The translations under genes and the position numbers were made by a program. This document shows, in pieces, positions 1 to 5,166 of a stretch of DNA of 8,921 bases. This DNA is from an uncultured Sphingobacteriales bacterium (GTDB lineage: Bacteria > Bacteroidota > Bacteroidia > Chitinophagales > Chitinophagaceae). The DNA lies in contig CAMPKG010000128.1 in assembly GCA_946887085.1 (NCBI GenBank), positions 1 to 8,921 on the forward strand, written 5' to 3'. The notes under the pieces are model-generated. The model made no database searches. It saw nothing but the letters and a program-made list of their open reading frames with translations, and was not told the origin of the DNA. The number at the start of each line of letters is the position of its first letter. Within the stretch, counting starts at the first letter, position 1.

Positions 1-5
1 GTATG

Positions 6-13
6 TAGCTTTA
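6..13 (+). promoter_or_regulatory. Possible -7 promoter box (TAGCTTTA)
   Basis: TAGCTTTA matches the Bacteroidota -7 consensus TAnnTTTG except for the last base and ends 14 nt before the ATG at 28. The same TAnnTTTA variant precedes the genes at 1111, 2558 and 5056 (minus). The -33 region lies outside the window, so this rests on one short motif. Confidence 0.35.
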
Positions 14-27
14 TATAAACTCTTTAC

Positions 28-492
28 ATGTCACAGTCCACACGTAACACTCGCATCATCAACGCACCTGCTGAGAAAATATACAAGGCATTGACAAGCC
101 CCGGGGCACTGGAAACCTGGCAAGCTCCGGGAGATATGACCGGCAAGGTGCATAAGTTCGATCTGCGCGAAGGTGGCGGCTATGGAATGTCACTGTTTTA
201 CCCGCAGGATGAAACGGAGATGACAGGTAAAACTGCCGCGAGGGAAGACAGGTTTACAGTTAAGTTCATTGAACTGAAATACCCGGAAAAAATCGTTCAG
301 ACGGTTGTCTTTCACACAGATGATCCAAAATTTTCCGGCGAGATGGCTATGGAAATAACCTTTGAGCCGCAAGAAAATGCAACGAATGTTATGTTCAGCT
401 TCCGCGATATTCCAATTGGTATCAGGCCCGAAGACAATGAAACGGGAACAAAGTCGTCGCTGGAAAAGCTAGCGATGTATGTCGAAAACTAG
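28..492 (+). CDS. SRPBCC / AHSA1-like domain protein
   Basis: This 154-residue protein has the pattern of the SRPBCC superfamily, AHSA1-like (activator of Hsp90 ATPase homologue) branch. The N-terminal stretch RIINAPAEKIYKALTSP (9-25) is the usual first strand and helix, followed by W31, then FDLREGGGYGMSL (44-56), the characteristic glycine-rich turn and strand. The C-terminal helix is near 138-152. The length fits a complete single-domain cytosolic protein with no signal peptide or membrane segment. Family members bind hydrophobic ligands in a helix-grip cavity, but their substrates are mostly unknown and nothing here indicates one. The ATG at 28 places the conserved start of the domain correctly; there is no Shine-Dalgarno sequence, as is usual in Bacteroidota. 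The gene is convergent with the MerR gene, with 89 bp containing a hairpin between them. The family call is firm; the function is unknown. Confidence 0.85.
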   Translation: MSQSTRNTRIINAPAEKIYKALTSPGALETWQAPGDMTGKVHKFDLREGGGYGMSLFYPQDETEMTGKTAAREDRFTVKFIELKYPEKIVQTVVFHTDDPKFSGEMAMEITFEPQENATNVMFSFRDIPIGIRPEDNETGTKSSLEKLAMYVEN

Positions 493-542
493 TTTGATGG
501 TATTGGCCCATCGTTGAATACTCAAGTTTTCTAAGTTTCCCC

Positions 543-566
543 TTGGTTGGTGTTATCACCTACCAA
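543..566. repeat. Diverged hairpin related to the REP-like repeat
   Basis: TTGGTTGGTG (543-552) and CACCTACCAA (557-566) form a 10-bp stem with one mismatch around the loop TTAT. The central 12 bases GGTGTTATCACC are the exact reverse complement of the core of the three hairpins at 599, 1602 and 1929, so this looks like a degenerate copy in the opposite orientation. It lies 51 bp after the stop of the SRPBCC gene. It has no T-tract, so terminator function is uncertain. Confidence 0.5.
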
Positions 567-580
567 ATCATTGGCTGACA

Positions 581-627
581 CTTACTCATATCCCACATTT
601 CGGTCGGTGATAACACCGACCGAAGGG
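581..627 (+). repeat. REP-like hairpin repeat, copy 1 (inside merR-type gene end)
   Basis: Arms TTCGGTCGGTG (599-609) and CACCGACCGAA (614-624) form a perfect 11-bp stem around the loop ATAA. Positions 587-626 are identical over 40 bases to 1590-1629. A leading CTTACTCA (581-588) recurs before copy 3. The whole copy overlaps the 3' end of the minus-strand MerR gene and encodes its last residues. It resembles REP elements that sit at gene ends; no associated transposase is in the window. Confidence 0.85.
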
Positions 628-1043
628 TAATATATCCAATTTGTCGTTTGGGGGATAATCATCGTGCAATTTCTATCTGCGGTAGCTTCACAGCCATCCA
701 GGCAAAGCTCAACCCCGTTCACTAGCATATTCTTTATCTGTTCTAACTCCGGTATTTTCTCATCTATCGCCCTCAGTTTCTGCTCTACCTTCTCAGATAC
801 TTCTTTGCACGAAGCCTGGTTCTCTTCTATCATCGCCAGGAGGTCGGCTGACTCATCAAGGGTGAAGCCAAAACCCTTTAGCTTTTTTATAATGAGCAGC
901 TTCCTGAGCACGTCTTCGGGATAGTTCTTGTAATTATTGGCCTGGCGATGCTTTCTGCCCAGCTTGAATATTCCCTGTTTCTCGTAAAAGCGGATAGCTT
1001 GCCTGGAGAAACCTGACAACTTTGATAATTCACCAATAAGCAC
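582..1043 (-). CDS. MerR-family transcriptional regulator, probably metal-sensing
   Basis: This 153-residue protein opens with the MerR winged helix-turn-helix (LIGELSKLSGFSRQAIRFYEKQGI, about 2-25), continues with the second wing (to about 70) and has a long dimerisation helix (about 82-110). Cysteines at 79, 114, 118 and 126 lie where MerR and ZntR-type sensors place metal ligands (C82/C117/C126 in MerR, C79/C114 in ZntR, from memory). This suggests a soft-metal or zinc-like sensor rather than a drug-binding or redox (SoxR) member. The start is GTG at 1043 with an AT-rich leader and no Shine-Dalgarno sequence; no other start fits the domain. It is divergent from the cysteine-rich exported protein gene at 1111 across a 67-bp gap holding a MerR-type dyad, so it probably controls that gene and itself. 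The last 14 residues (PSVGVITDRNVGYE) are encoded by a dispersed hairpin repeat and are probably not part of the original fold. The metal is not determinable. Confidence 0.9.
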   Translation of the reverse strand: MLIGELSKLSGFSRQAIRFYEKQGIFKLGRKHRQANNYKNYPEDVLRKLLIIKKLKGFGFTLDESADLLAMIEENQASCKEVSEKVEQKLRAIDEKIPELEQIKNMLVNGVELCLDGCEATADRNCTMIIPQTTNWIYYPSVGVITDRNVGYE

Positions 1044-1072
1044 TTTTCAAAAATTTACTCATTCAAATGTAC

Positions 1073-1094
1073 ACCATAGACTATACTCTACGGT
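1073..1094. promoter_or_regulatory. MerR-type operator dyad
   Basis: The half-sites ACCATAGACT (1073-1082) and ACTCTACGGT (1085-1094) are inverted repeats matching at 8 of 10 positions around a 2-bp centre. Length and layout resemble MerR-family operators, which sit between promoter elements. It lies midway between the divergent MerR gene (start 1043) and the gene at 1111, just upstream of a -7-like box. The likely ligand is the adjacent regulator. Confidence 0.65.
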
Positions 1095-1095
1095 T

Positions 1096-1103
1096 TATCT
1101 TTA
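1096..1103 (+). promoter_or_regulatory. Possible -7 promoter box (TATCTTTA)
   Basis: TATCTTTA matches TAnnTTTG except for the last base. It begins 1 bp after the MerR-type dyad. No TTG-like -33 element is seen at the normal distance, which would suit a promoter that depends on an activator. Transcription would start near 1108-1110, leaving almost no leader for ATG 1111 and about 10 nt for ATG 1120. Confidence 0.45.
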
Positions 1104-1110
1104 CGAAAAT

Positions 1111-1539
1111 ATGGTCGTTATGAAACGATTGATAACTGTAATTGCCTTGTTGTGCTTTGTCTTTTCAGGTAATGATTCAAGCGCTCAATGCTCAAAAAAT
1201 TGCAAAGGCTGTAAACAAAAACAAACCTCCAAAAACATGGGCGACAAACCACTTAGCTGTAAGCTGACCAGCCCGGAGCTGCGCAAGCGGAAAGAAACCG
1301 TCATCGCCAGCCTGAAGAAGCAGGTATTAGAGCGGAAAGAACTGCCCAATGGTTATGCCTATAAATTCACAGATACAGATGCTGTTTTGGACGAGCTGAC
1401 CGAATTCATCAAAACAGAACGGCAGTGTTGTGATTTCTTCAATTTCAGGATCGATGTGACTAACGAACCGGCCACTTGGCTGGAAATATCAGGTCCCGAA
1501 GGAGCGAAGGAGTTTATTACTGCTGAACTGGAAATGTAA
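1111..1539 (+). CDS. Exported cysteine-rich protein with ERxCCDFF motif, possibly metal-related
   Basis: No characterised function is recognised. The 142 residues begin with a Sec-type signal peptide (hydrophobic core about 7-19, likely cleavage around SSA-Q at 25-26), so the protein is probably periplasmic or surface-exposed. After it comes a cysteine cluster C27-x3-C31-x2-C34, then C50. The C-terminal domain (about 50-142) carries ERQCCDFFNF (103-112, C106/C107) and WLEISGPEGAKEFI (123-136). This pairing of a CC(D/P)FF motif with a GPEGxKEF motif is one I recall from small conserved proteins near metal-responsive regulators, but that is recollection. The divergent MerR gene and the operator between them suggest metal-induced expression and a role in binding soft metal ions. 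Translation may begin at ATG 1111 or, more naturally for the signal peptide and promoter, at ATG 1120 (MKRLITV). Hairpin repeat copy 2 follows 44 bp after the stop. Confidence 0.75.
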   Translation: MVVMKRLITVIALLCFVFSGNDSSAQCSKNCKGCKQKQTSKNMGDKPLSCKLTSPELRKRKETVIASLKKQVLERKELPNGYAYKFTDTDAVLDELTEFIKTERQCCDFFNFRIDVTNEPATWLEISGPEGAKEFITAELEM

Positions 1540-1582
1540 GCTCCCCTCTGCGGCGTTGTTGCCAACCAATATCCGGCAGATA

Positions 1583-1632
1583 CTTAACCCATATCCCACA
1601 TTTCGGTCGGTGATAACACCGACCGAAGGAGA
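1583..1632 (+). repeat. REP-like hairpin repeat, copy 2
   Basis: Arms at 1602-1612 and 1617-1627 form a perfect 11-bp stem (TTCGGTCGGTG) around the loop ATAA. Positions 1590-1629 are identical to 587-626 in copy 1. The trailing GAAGGAGAA agrees with copy 3. It starts 44 bp after the stop of the cysteine-rich protein gene. The stem lacks a following T-tract, so it is not a standard intrinsic terminator. Confidence 0.85.
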
Positions 1633-1738
1633 AATTATGATTTTGGGTGATGGTTTGATGCTATGATGGGTTTACAACAACATTTTTATAGTACAAATTT
1701 ACATATTTTCATCAATAGCAACAACTTCCTCATTCAAG

Positions 1739-1879
1739 GCCGTCATTTCGAACGTCGTGAGCGATAGCGAACAGAGAGAGAAATCTCCTGAAATGCGGTC
1801 GTGCAGATGAAATGACGGAAGTACTAATGCTCAGGAGATTTCTCGCACCGCAAAAAAAGAGCGGGCTCGAAATGACGGC
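1739..1879. repeat. MITE-like nested palindromic element
   Basis: The ends GCCGTCATTTCGA (1739-1751) and TCGAAATGACGGC (1867-1879) are perfect 13-bp inverted repeats. Nested inside, GAGAAATCTCCTGA (1778-1791) and TCAGGAGATTTCTC (1831-1844) are perfect 14-bp inverted repeats. A further partial end, GAAATGACGG (1809-1818), lies between the inner arms. The element has no coding capacity and could fold into a long hairpin. It resembles the dispersed palindromes common in Bacteroidota intergenic regions. No flanking target-site duplication was confirmed. Confidence 0.8.
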
Positions 1880-1910
1880 ACCATTGGGCTTTCTCTTGTT
1901 ACGTTTTATT

Positions 1911-1960
1911 CTTACTCACCTCCCACATTTCGTTCGGTGACAACACCGACCGAAGGAGAA
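1911..1960 (+). repeat. REP-like hairpin repeat, copy 3 (diverged)
   Basis: Positions 1921-1956 match 591-626 with two substitutions (G to T at 1933, T to C at 1941). Arms 1929-1939 and 1944-1954 pair with one mismatch around the loop ACAA. CTTACTCA at 1911-1918 matches the lead of copy 1. It ends 9 bp beyond the 3' end of the minus-strand membrane protein gene, so like copies 1 and 2 it sits at a gene end. Confidence 0.8.
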
Positions 1961-1969
1961 GAATAGAGG

Positions 1970-2536
1970 TTAGTTTGCAAATAATAGTCCCCACCGTCCC
2001 TCCTTTAGCTTCATGTAAATTGTATCACCTGTTGCGTATTGTTTCTTAACTGTCAAATCGACAATTCTACCAGTAGAAATGTCTTTGACTGTAATATATC
2101 TTTTGTTTACTCGAAAATCTTTCGACTTCTCATAATTAACAACAATGGCCTTTAAATCAGTTTCACGTATAGAACCTGTATACGCATTTGTCAACAGAAT
2201 TATCGAAAGCGTCGTCACCATCAAGATAAAGCTCAATCCTAACGAAAGAATAAAAACTCTAAAAACTGAACGTGCCCTTGTCCAAAATTTAGAGACGTAA
2301 TTTCTCGTTTCAAATTGCCTGATAAACTTGAAATACATTAGCGCGCTTGAAGGAAGAAGAATCAAATAAATTGGCAACGCGAAGAACCTTATTACCCAGT
2401 CTACAGCACGATCAACTTCTACGAAGTCAAAAGCCTTAAACGACCAAACGGTAATTATAACGCACAATAACAATATCGCATTGAAAGTAAATTTGAATGT
2501 CATACGTTTACGCAAAATTATTCCGTATTCACTCAT
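1970..2536 (-). CDS. Hypothetical membrane protein with three predicted TM helices
   Basis: The family is not recognised. The 188-residue protein has three hydrophobic segments (about 14-34, 48-70 and 92-118) followed by a soluble C-terminal region of about 70 residues. That region includes a strand-rich end, GDTIYMKLKEGRWGLLFAN (170-188). A basic loop (about 72-93) separates TM2 and TM3. The start is uncertain: ATG 2536 leaves only 21 bp to the divergent thioesterase gene. ATG 2503 (MTFKFTF, residue 12) lies 9 nt after a perfect -7 box, TAATTTTG (2513-2520), and may be the real start, giving 177 residues. Base composition is unlike the neighbours: sampled 60-base lines contain 28-32% GC against 57% in a line of the dehydrogenase gene. 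With repeats at its 3' side this suggests recent acquisition. An immunity or small envelope protein is possible but unsupported. Confidence 0.65.
   Translation of the reverse strand: MSEYGIILRKRMTFKFTFNAILLLCVIITVWSFKAFDFVEVDRAVDWVIRFFALPIYLILLPSSALMYFKFIRQFETRNYVSKFWTRARSVFRVFILSLGLSFILMVTTLSIILLTNAYTGSIRETDLKAIVVNYEKSKDFRVNKRYITVKDISTGRIVDLTVKKQYATGDTIYMKLKEGRWGLLFAN
2513..2520 (-). promoter_or_regulatory. -7 promoter box for the membrane protein gene
   Basis: On the minus strand this reads TAATTTTG, a full match to TAnnTTTG, 9 nt before an in-frame ATG at 2503. It lies inside the longer reading from 2536 and so argues for the shorter start. No clear TTG -33 element was found at 19-20 bp. 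Confidence 0.4.
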
Positions 2537-2540
2537 TTTG

Positions 2541-2548
2541 TAGCTTTA
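2541..2548 (+). promoter_or_regulatory. Possible -7 promoter box for the thioesterase gene
   Basis: TAGCTTTA lies 9 nt before ATG 2558, with TTA (2518-2520) at 20 bp spacing as a near match to the -33 TTG. It is identical to the box at 6-13. If used, the transcript would be almost leaderless. Confidence 0.4.
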
Positions 2549-2557
2549 CTCTTAAAT

Positions 2558-2950
2558 ATGATCAACCCCTTCCAGCCAGGCGATGTAAAAAGCTTCGTCC
2601 ATGTAGTGACAGAAGCAGATACTGCGCGTTTTGACAGCGGCGAGGTGCATAATGTGTACAGCACCTTTGCACTGGCGCGCGACGCGGAGTGGAGCGGCCG
2701 GCTGTTTGTGCTGGAGATGAAGGAAGAAGGCGAAGAAGGTATAGGCACGGCTATCTCGGTCAACCACCACTCTCCTGCCCTTACAGGACAGGAGGTGGAA
2801 TTCACTGCCGCACTTATAGAAGTGAAGGGCAACGAGGTGATCACCGAGTTCACCGCAAAAGTGAACGGCCGCCTTATTGCAGACGGCCGCCAGTCACAAA
2901 AAATATTGAAGAAGGAAAAACTCGATCGTTTATTCAACAGCCTCCAGTGA
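2558..2950 (+). CDS. FlK-like hotdog thioesterase family protein
   Basis: The 130 residues fit a single hotdog domain like that of the fluoroacetyl-CoA thioesterase FlK and its many uncharacterised relatives. By position it carries the three residues known to act in FlK: T36, E44 and H70. Their spacing (8 and 26) equals that of FlK T42, E50 and H76 as I recall it. The strand GIGTAISVNHHSPALTGQEVEFTAALIEV (61-89) is the central hotdog strand region. It probably hydrolyses a small acyl-CoA or similar thioester in the cytosol; the substrate cannot be read from the sequence, and fluoroacetyl-CoA itself is unlikely to be relevant. It is divergent from the membrane protein gene (21 bp) and its last 21 bp overlap the 3' end of the SGNH hydrolase gene on the other strand. 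No terminator is seen. Confidence 0.8.
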   Translation: MINPFQPGDVKSFVHVVTEADTARFDSGEVHNVYSTFALARDAEWSGRLFVLEMKEEGEEGIGTAISVNHHSPALTGQEVEFTAALIEVKGNEVITEFTAKVNGRLIADGRQSQKILKKEKLDRLFNSLQ

Positions 2951-3673
2951 TCCTTTCAGTGAACGTGCTATCACCGGCGCCAGCTTCGCAGCCCATACAG
3001 CATACTCCTTACCCGATGGGTGCAGCTTATCTTCTGCTAAGAACAGTGCATTGTTGCCATTGTGGCGGGTGCTCTCCGTTATGTCGAGGTAATGGCATTT
3101 ATAATGCGAGCTGATCTCTTTAGCAGCATTGTTATACTCATCTATCTCCTTAGCTATCTGCTCGCGGTTGCGGCCATCAGCAAAAGGGGTTACGCCCCAG
3201 TCGGGTATGGATACCACGAAAACTTTATCGCGGTGGCCGTTGGCAAAAGCAAGTGCCTGGTCAAGCAGCTGAACGAATTCATCTTTATAATTAGCCAGGT
3301 CACGACCTCTATATTGGTTATTCACGCCTATCAGCAGTGTCACGAAAGAAAAACTGTCAGTGATGTTGTGCTCGCGTATGGCCATGGCCAGCTCATCAGT
3401 TGTCCAGCCGGTTTTGGCTACAATCACTGGTGCAGCCACATCAAAATTCTGCTGCTTCAGCAGCTCTGTTACCTGGTGCGGAAAATTCTCGGCCATGGGT
3501 ACGGCCTCGCCTATCGTATACGAATCTCCGAGTGCTAAATAAGTGTACATACCTTCCTGTTTTTGTTTATCAGTGGTTGCGTTCAAAGATGACCGATTAT
3601 TTTTATTTAACCAACATCCGCAGGCTACTGCCAACAACAAAACAGCTAAAACAATTATGCCATAGCGCACCAT
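2930..3673 (-). CDS. SGNH/GDSL-family hydrolase, membrane-anchored or lipoprotein
   Basis: This 247-residue protein has an N-terminal hydrophobic segment (4-17) ending in AVAC-G-C, an imperfect lipobox with C18 (or C20), so export and probable lipid anchoring are inferred. The SGNH blocks are in order: block I ALGDSYTIGE (47-56, nucleophile S51), block II KTGW (87-90, G89), block III IGVNN (115-119, N118) and block V DKLHPS (215-220, D215 and H218). All catalytic positions are present, so it should be an active esterase or acylhydrolase. Candidate substrates are acetylated glycans or lipids, but the substrate is not identifiable. It starts 9 bp after the stop of the dehydrogenase gene and is probably co-transcribed with it, though the two have no obvious shared pathway. 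Its 3' end overlaps the convergent thioesterase gene by 21 bp. Confidence 0.88.
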   Translation of the reverse strand: MVRYGIIVLAVLLLAVACGCWLNKNNRSSLNATTDKQKQEGMYTYLALGDSYTIGEAVPMAENFPHQVTELLKQQNFDVAAPVIVAKTGWTTDELAMAIREHNITDSFSFVTLLIGVNNQYRGRDLANYKDEFVQLLDQALAFANGHRDKVFVVSIPDWGVTPFADGRNREQIAKEIDEYNNAAKEISSHYKCHYLDITESTRHNGNNALFLAEDKLHPSGKEYAVWAAKLAPVIARSLKGSLEAVE

Positions 3674-3682
3674 ATATAACTG

Positions 3683-5056
3683 CTACTGAATGAATACCGT
3701 TTTTATATTGGTAAACTCCCGTATGCCGAAAGCGCTGAGCTCCCTACCATAACCGCTTTGTTTCACCCCGCCAAAAGGTAGGCGAGGATCGGAGTGTACA
3801 AAAGCATTTACGAAGCAATTGCCCGCCTGGAGTTCTGTCGCAGCGATTTTCTCTGCTTTTTTGCGGTTTTTAGAGAAGATACCCGCACCCAATCCGTAGA
3901 TGCTGTCGTTGGCTAGCCGCACCGCATCTGCTTCATCCTTAGCCTCTATGATGGCTGCCACGGGCCCAAACAATTCCTCATCGTAAGCGGGCATTCCTTT
4001 TTTCACATTTGTGAGTACCGTAGGTGGATAAAACGCGCCCGGGCCTTCGGGGATAAAACCTCCGCACAGTAGTTTAGCTCCTAACTCTATGCTTTTCAAT
4101 ACCTGCTGATGCAGCTGGTCGCGCAGGTCGTGCCGGGCCATGGGTCCGATCTTATTCACACCCTCCGACGGGTCGCCATAGGCGGCGGCATTCATACCTT
4201 CCACCATAAGCGCCTCAAATTCTTTGCGTATTGCTTTCACCGCGATAAAGCGTTTGGCCGCTACGCAGCTTTGCCCGCTGTTCACCAGCCTGCCATCGAC
4301 TGAGGTTTTCACAGCCAGCTTCATATCCGCATCTTTCAGGATGATGTAAGCATCGCTGCCACCGAGCTCCAGCACCTGCTTTTTCACATGCGCAGCTGCA
4401 ACAGAGGCGACCTTGCTACCGGCCGTTGTGCTGCCAGTGAATGTTATTGCGGAGATAACAGGATTCTTTATCACAGCTTCTACCTCTGACGAAGGCAGCA
4501 ACAGTGTTTGAAACAAACCTTTAGGAGCGCCTGCAGCTTTTATCACTTTCTCTATCGCCAGCGCACAACCGCTTACGTTAGATGCATGTTTCAGCAGCAT
4601 GGTATTACCAGCCATCAGCGCAGGGCCCATGGCGCGAAAAACCTGCCAGTAAGGAAAATTCCAGGGCATGATGGCCAGCACGACGCCCAGCGGCTGAAAA
4701 CTTACATAGCTCTTCTTCGCATCGGTCTTTACTATTTCATCGGCCAGGAATTTCGGTCCTTCTTTCGCATAAAAATCGAAGGTGCGGGCGCATTTTTCCA
4801 CCTCGTCGAGCGACTGCTGCAGGGGTTTGCCCATTTCTTTGGTGGCCAGCTCTGCCAGTTTCTGCTTTTGTTTGCGCAGTTCTGCTGCTATCTTTTTCAG
4901 CTCAGCGCCGCGTTGCTTCAGGCTGTATGTTCTCCATTCCTCAAATCCTTTCTGCGCCTGCTTTACAGCTTTTTCTACTTTTTGTGCATTATCGATGGGA
5001 TATTCGGCCAAAACCGCGCCGGTAGCGGGATTCACGGATGTAAGCACATCTGACAT
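3683..5056 (-). CDS. NAD(P)-dependent succinate-semialdehyde dehydrogenase, Sad/YneI type
   Basis: This aldehyde dehydrogenase oxidises an aldehyde, probably succinate semialdehyde, to the acid with NAD(P)+. From the start chosen here it is 457 residues, close to E. coli Sad (YneI), which it resembles throughout as recalled. The family residues are present: PWNFP with N133, LLKHA with K156, the nucleotide-binding FTGSTTAGS (206-214), general base E230 in LELGG, catalytic C264 in NSGQSCVAAKRF, and EELFGP (360-365). The frame is open for 41 more codons to 5179, but those residues are unlike the family and overlap the divergent mutase gene, so ATG 5056 (MSDVLTSVNPATG) is preferred. A TAACTTTA box lies 18 nt upstream. 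It is the first gene of a probable operon with the SGNH hydrolase. No GABA transaminase is visible nearby, so the physiological substrate remains an inference from similarity. Confidence 0.9.
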   Translation of the reverse strand: MSDVLTSVNPATGAVLAEYPIDNAQKVEKAVKQAQKGFEEWRTYSLKQRGAELKKIAAELRKQKQKLAELATKEMGKPLQQSLDEVEKCARTFDFYAKEGPKFLADEIVKTDAKKSYVSFQPLGVVLAIMPWNFPYWQVFRAMGPALMAGNTMLLKHASNVSGCALAIEKVIKAAGAPKGLFQTLLLPSSEVEAVIKNPVISAITFTGSTTAGSKVASVAAAHVKKQVLELGGSDAYIILKDADMKLAVKTSVDGRLVNSGQSCVAAKRFIAVKAIRKEFEALMVEGMNAAAYGDPSEGVNKIGPMARHDLRDQLHQQVLKSIELGAKLLCGGFIPEGPGAFYPPTVLTNVKKGMPAYDEELFGPVAAIIEAKDEADAVRLANDSIYGLGAGIFSKNRKKAEKIAATELQAGNCFVNAFVHSDPRLPFGGVKQSGYGRELSAFGIREFTNIKTVFIQ

Positions 5057-5074
5057 GGATGAAGAAAATTTTAA

Positions 5075-5082
5075 TAAAGTTA
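5075..5082 (-). promoter_or_regulatory. Possible -7 promoter box for the dehydrogenase operon
   Basis: On the minus strand this reads TAACTTTA, one mismatch from TAnnTTTG, 18 nt before ATG 5056. It would drive the dehydrogenase and SGNH hydrolase genes. A -33 TTG is not evident. Confidence 0.4.
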
Positions 5083-5110
5083 CCGAAATGCGATGGTACG
5101 AAAGGTTTAC

Positions 5111-5118
5111 TATTTTTG
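5111..5118 (+). promoter_or_regulatory. -7 promoter box for the phosphohexomutase gene
   Basis: TATTTTTG is a full match to TAnnTTTG in the 110-bp gap between the divergent dehydrogenase and mutase genes, giving a leader of about 45 nt before ATG 5167. The -33 element is weak (ATG at 5088-5090, at 20 bp spacing, in place of TTG). Confidence 0.5.
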
Positions 5119-5166
5119 ATGCCCGGATAGAAAATCTATAAGAAAGATTTAACAGCAACCCCAGTA

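Larger units (their letters stand above)
1540..1969. other. Gene-free, repeat-rich stretch
   Basis: No credible coding sequence is seen in these 430 bp. The stretch contains hairpin repeat copy 2 (1583-1632), an AT-rich spacer (about 1635-1735), a nested palindromic element (1739-1879) and hairpin repeat copy 3 (1911-1960). It separates the 3' ends of the cysteine-rich protein gene and the membrane protein gene, which converge on it. Confidence 0.75.

Noticed and set aside
599..624. Hairpin as a standard intrinsic terminator
   Set aside because: The stem is strong but neither side has a T-tract, and copies recur as a dispersed unit with conserved flanks, which fits a REP-like repeat better.
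581..1960. Three repeat copies as a CRISPR array
   Set aside because: Spacing is irregular (about 1000 and 330 bp), genes lie between the copies, and there are no short unique spacers.
2533..2937. 134-residue minus-strand open frame
   Set aside because: It is the antisense shadow of the thioesterase gene, which shows clear family motifs.
2689..3114. 141-residue plus-strand open frame
   Set aside because: It is out of frame with the thioesterase and antisense to the SGNH gene; the translation is rich in Arg, Pro and Cys with no recognisable domain.
4508..5053. 181-residue plus-strand open frame
   Set aside because: It is antisense to the dehydrogenase gene; composition is typical of a shadow frame.
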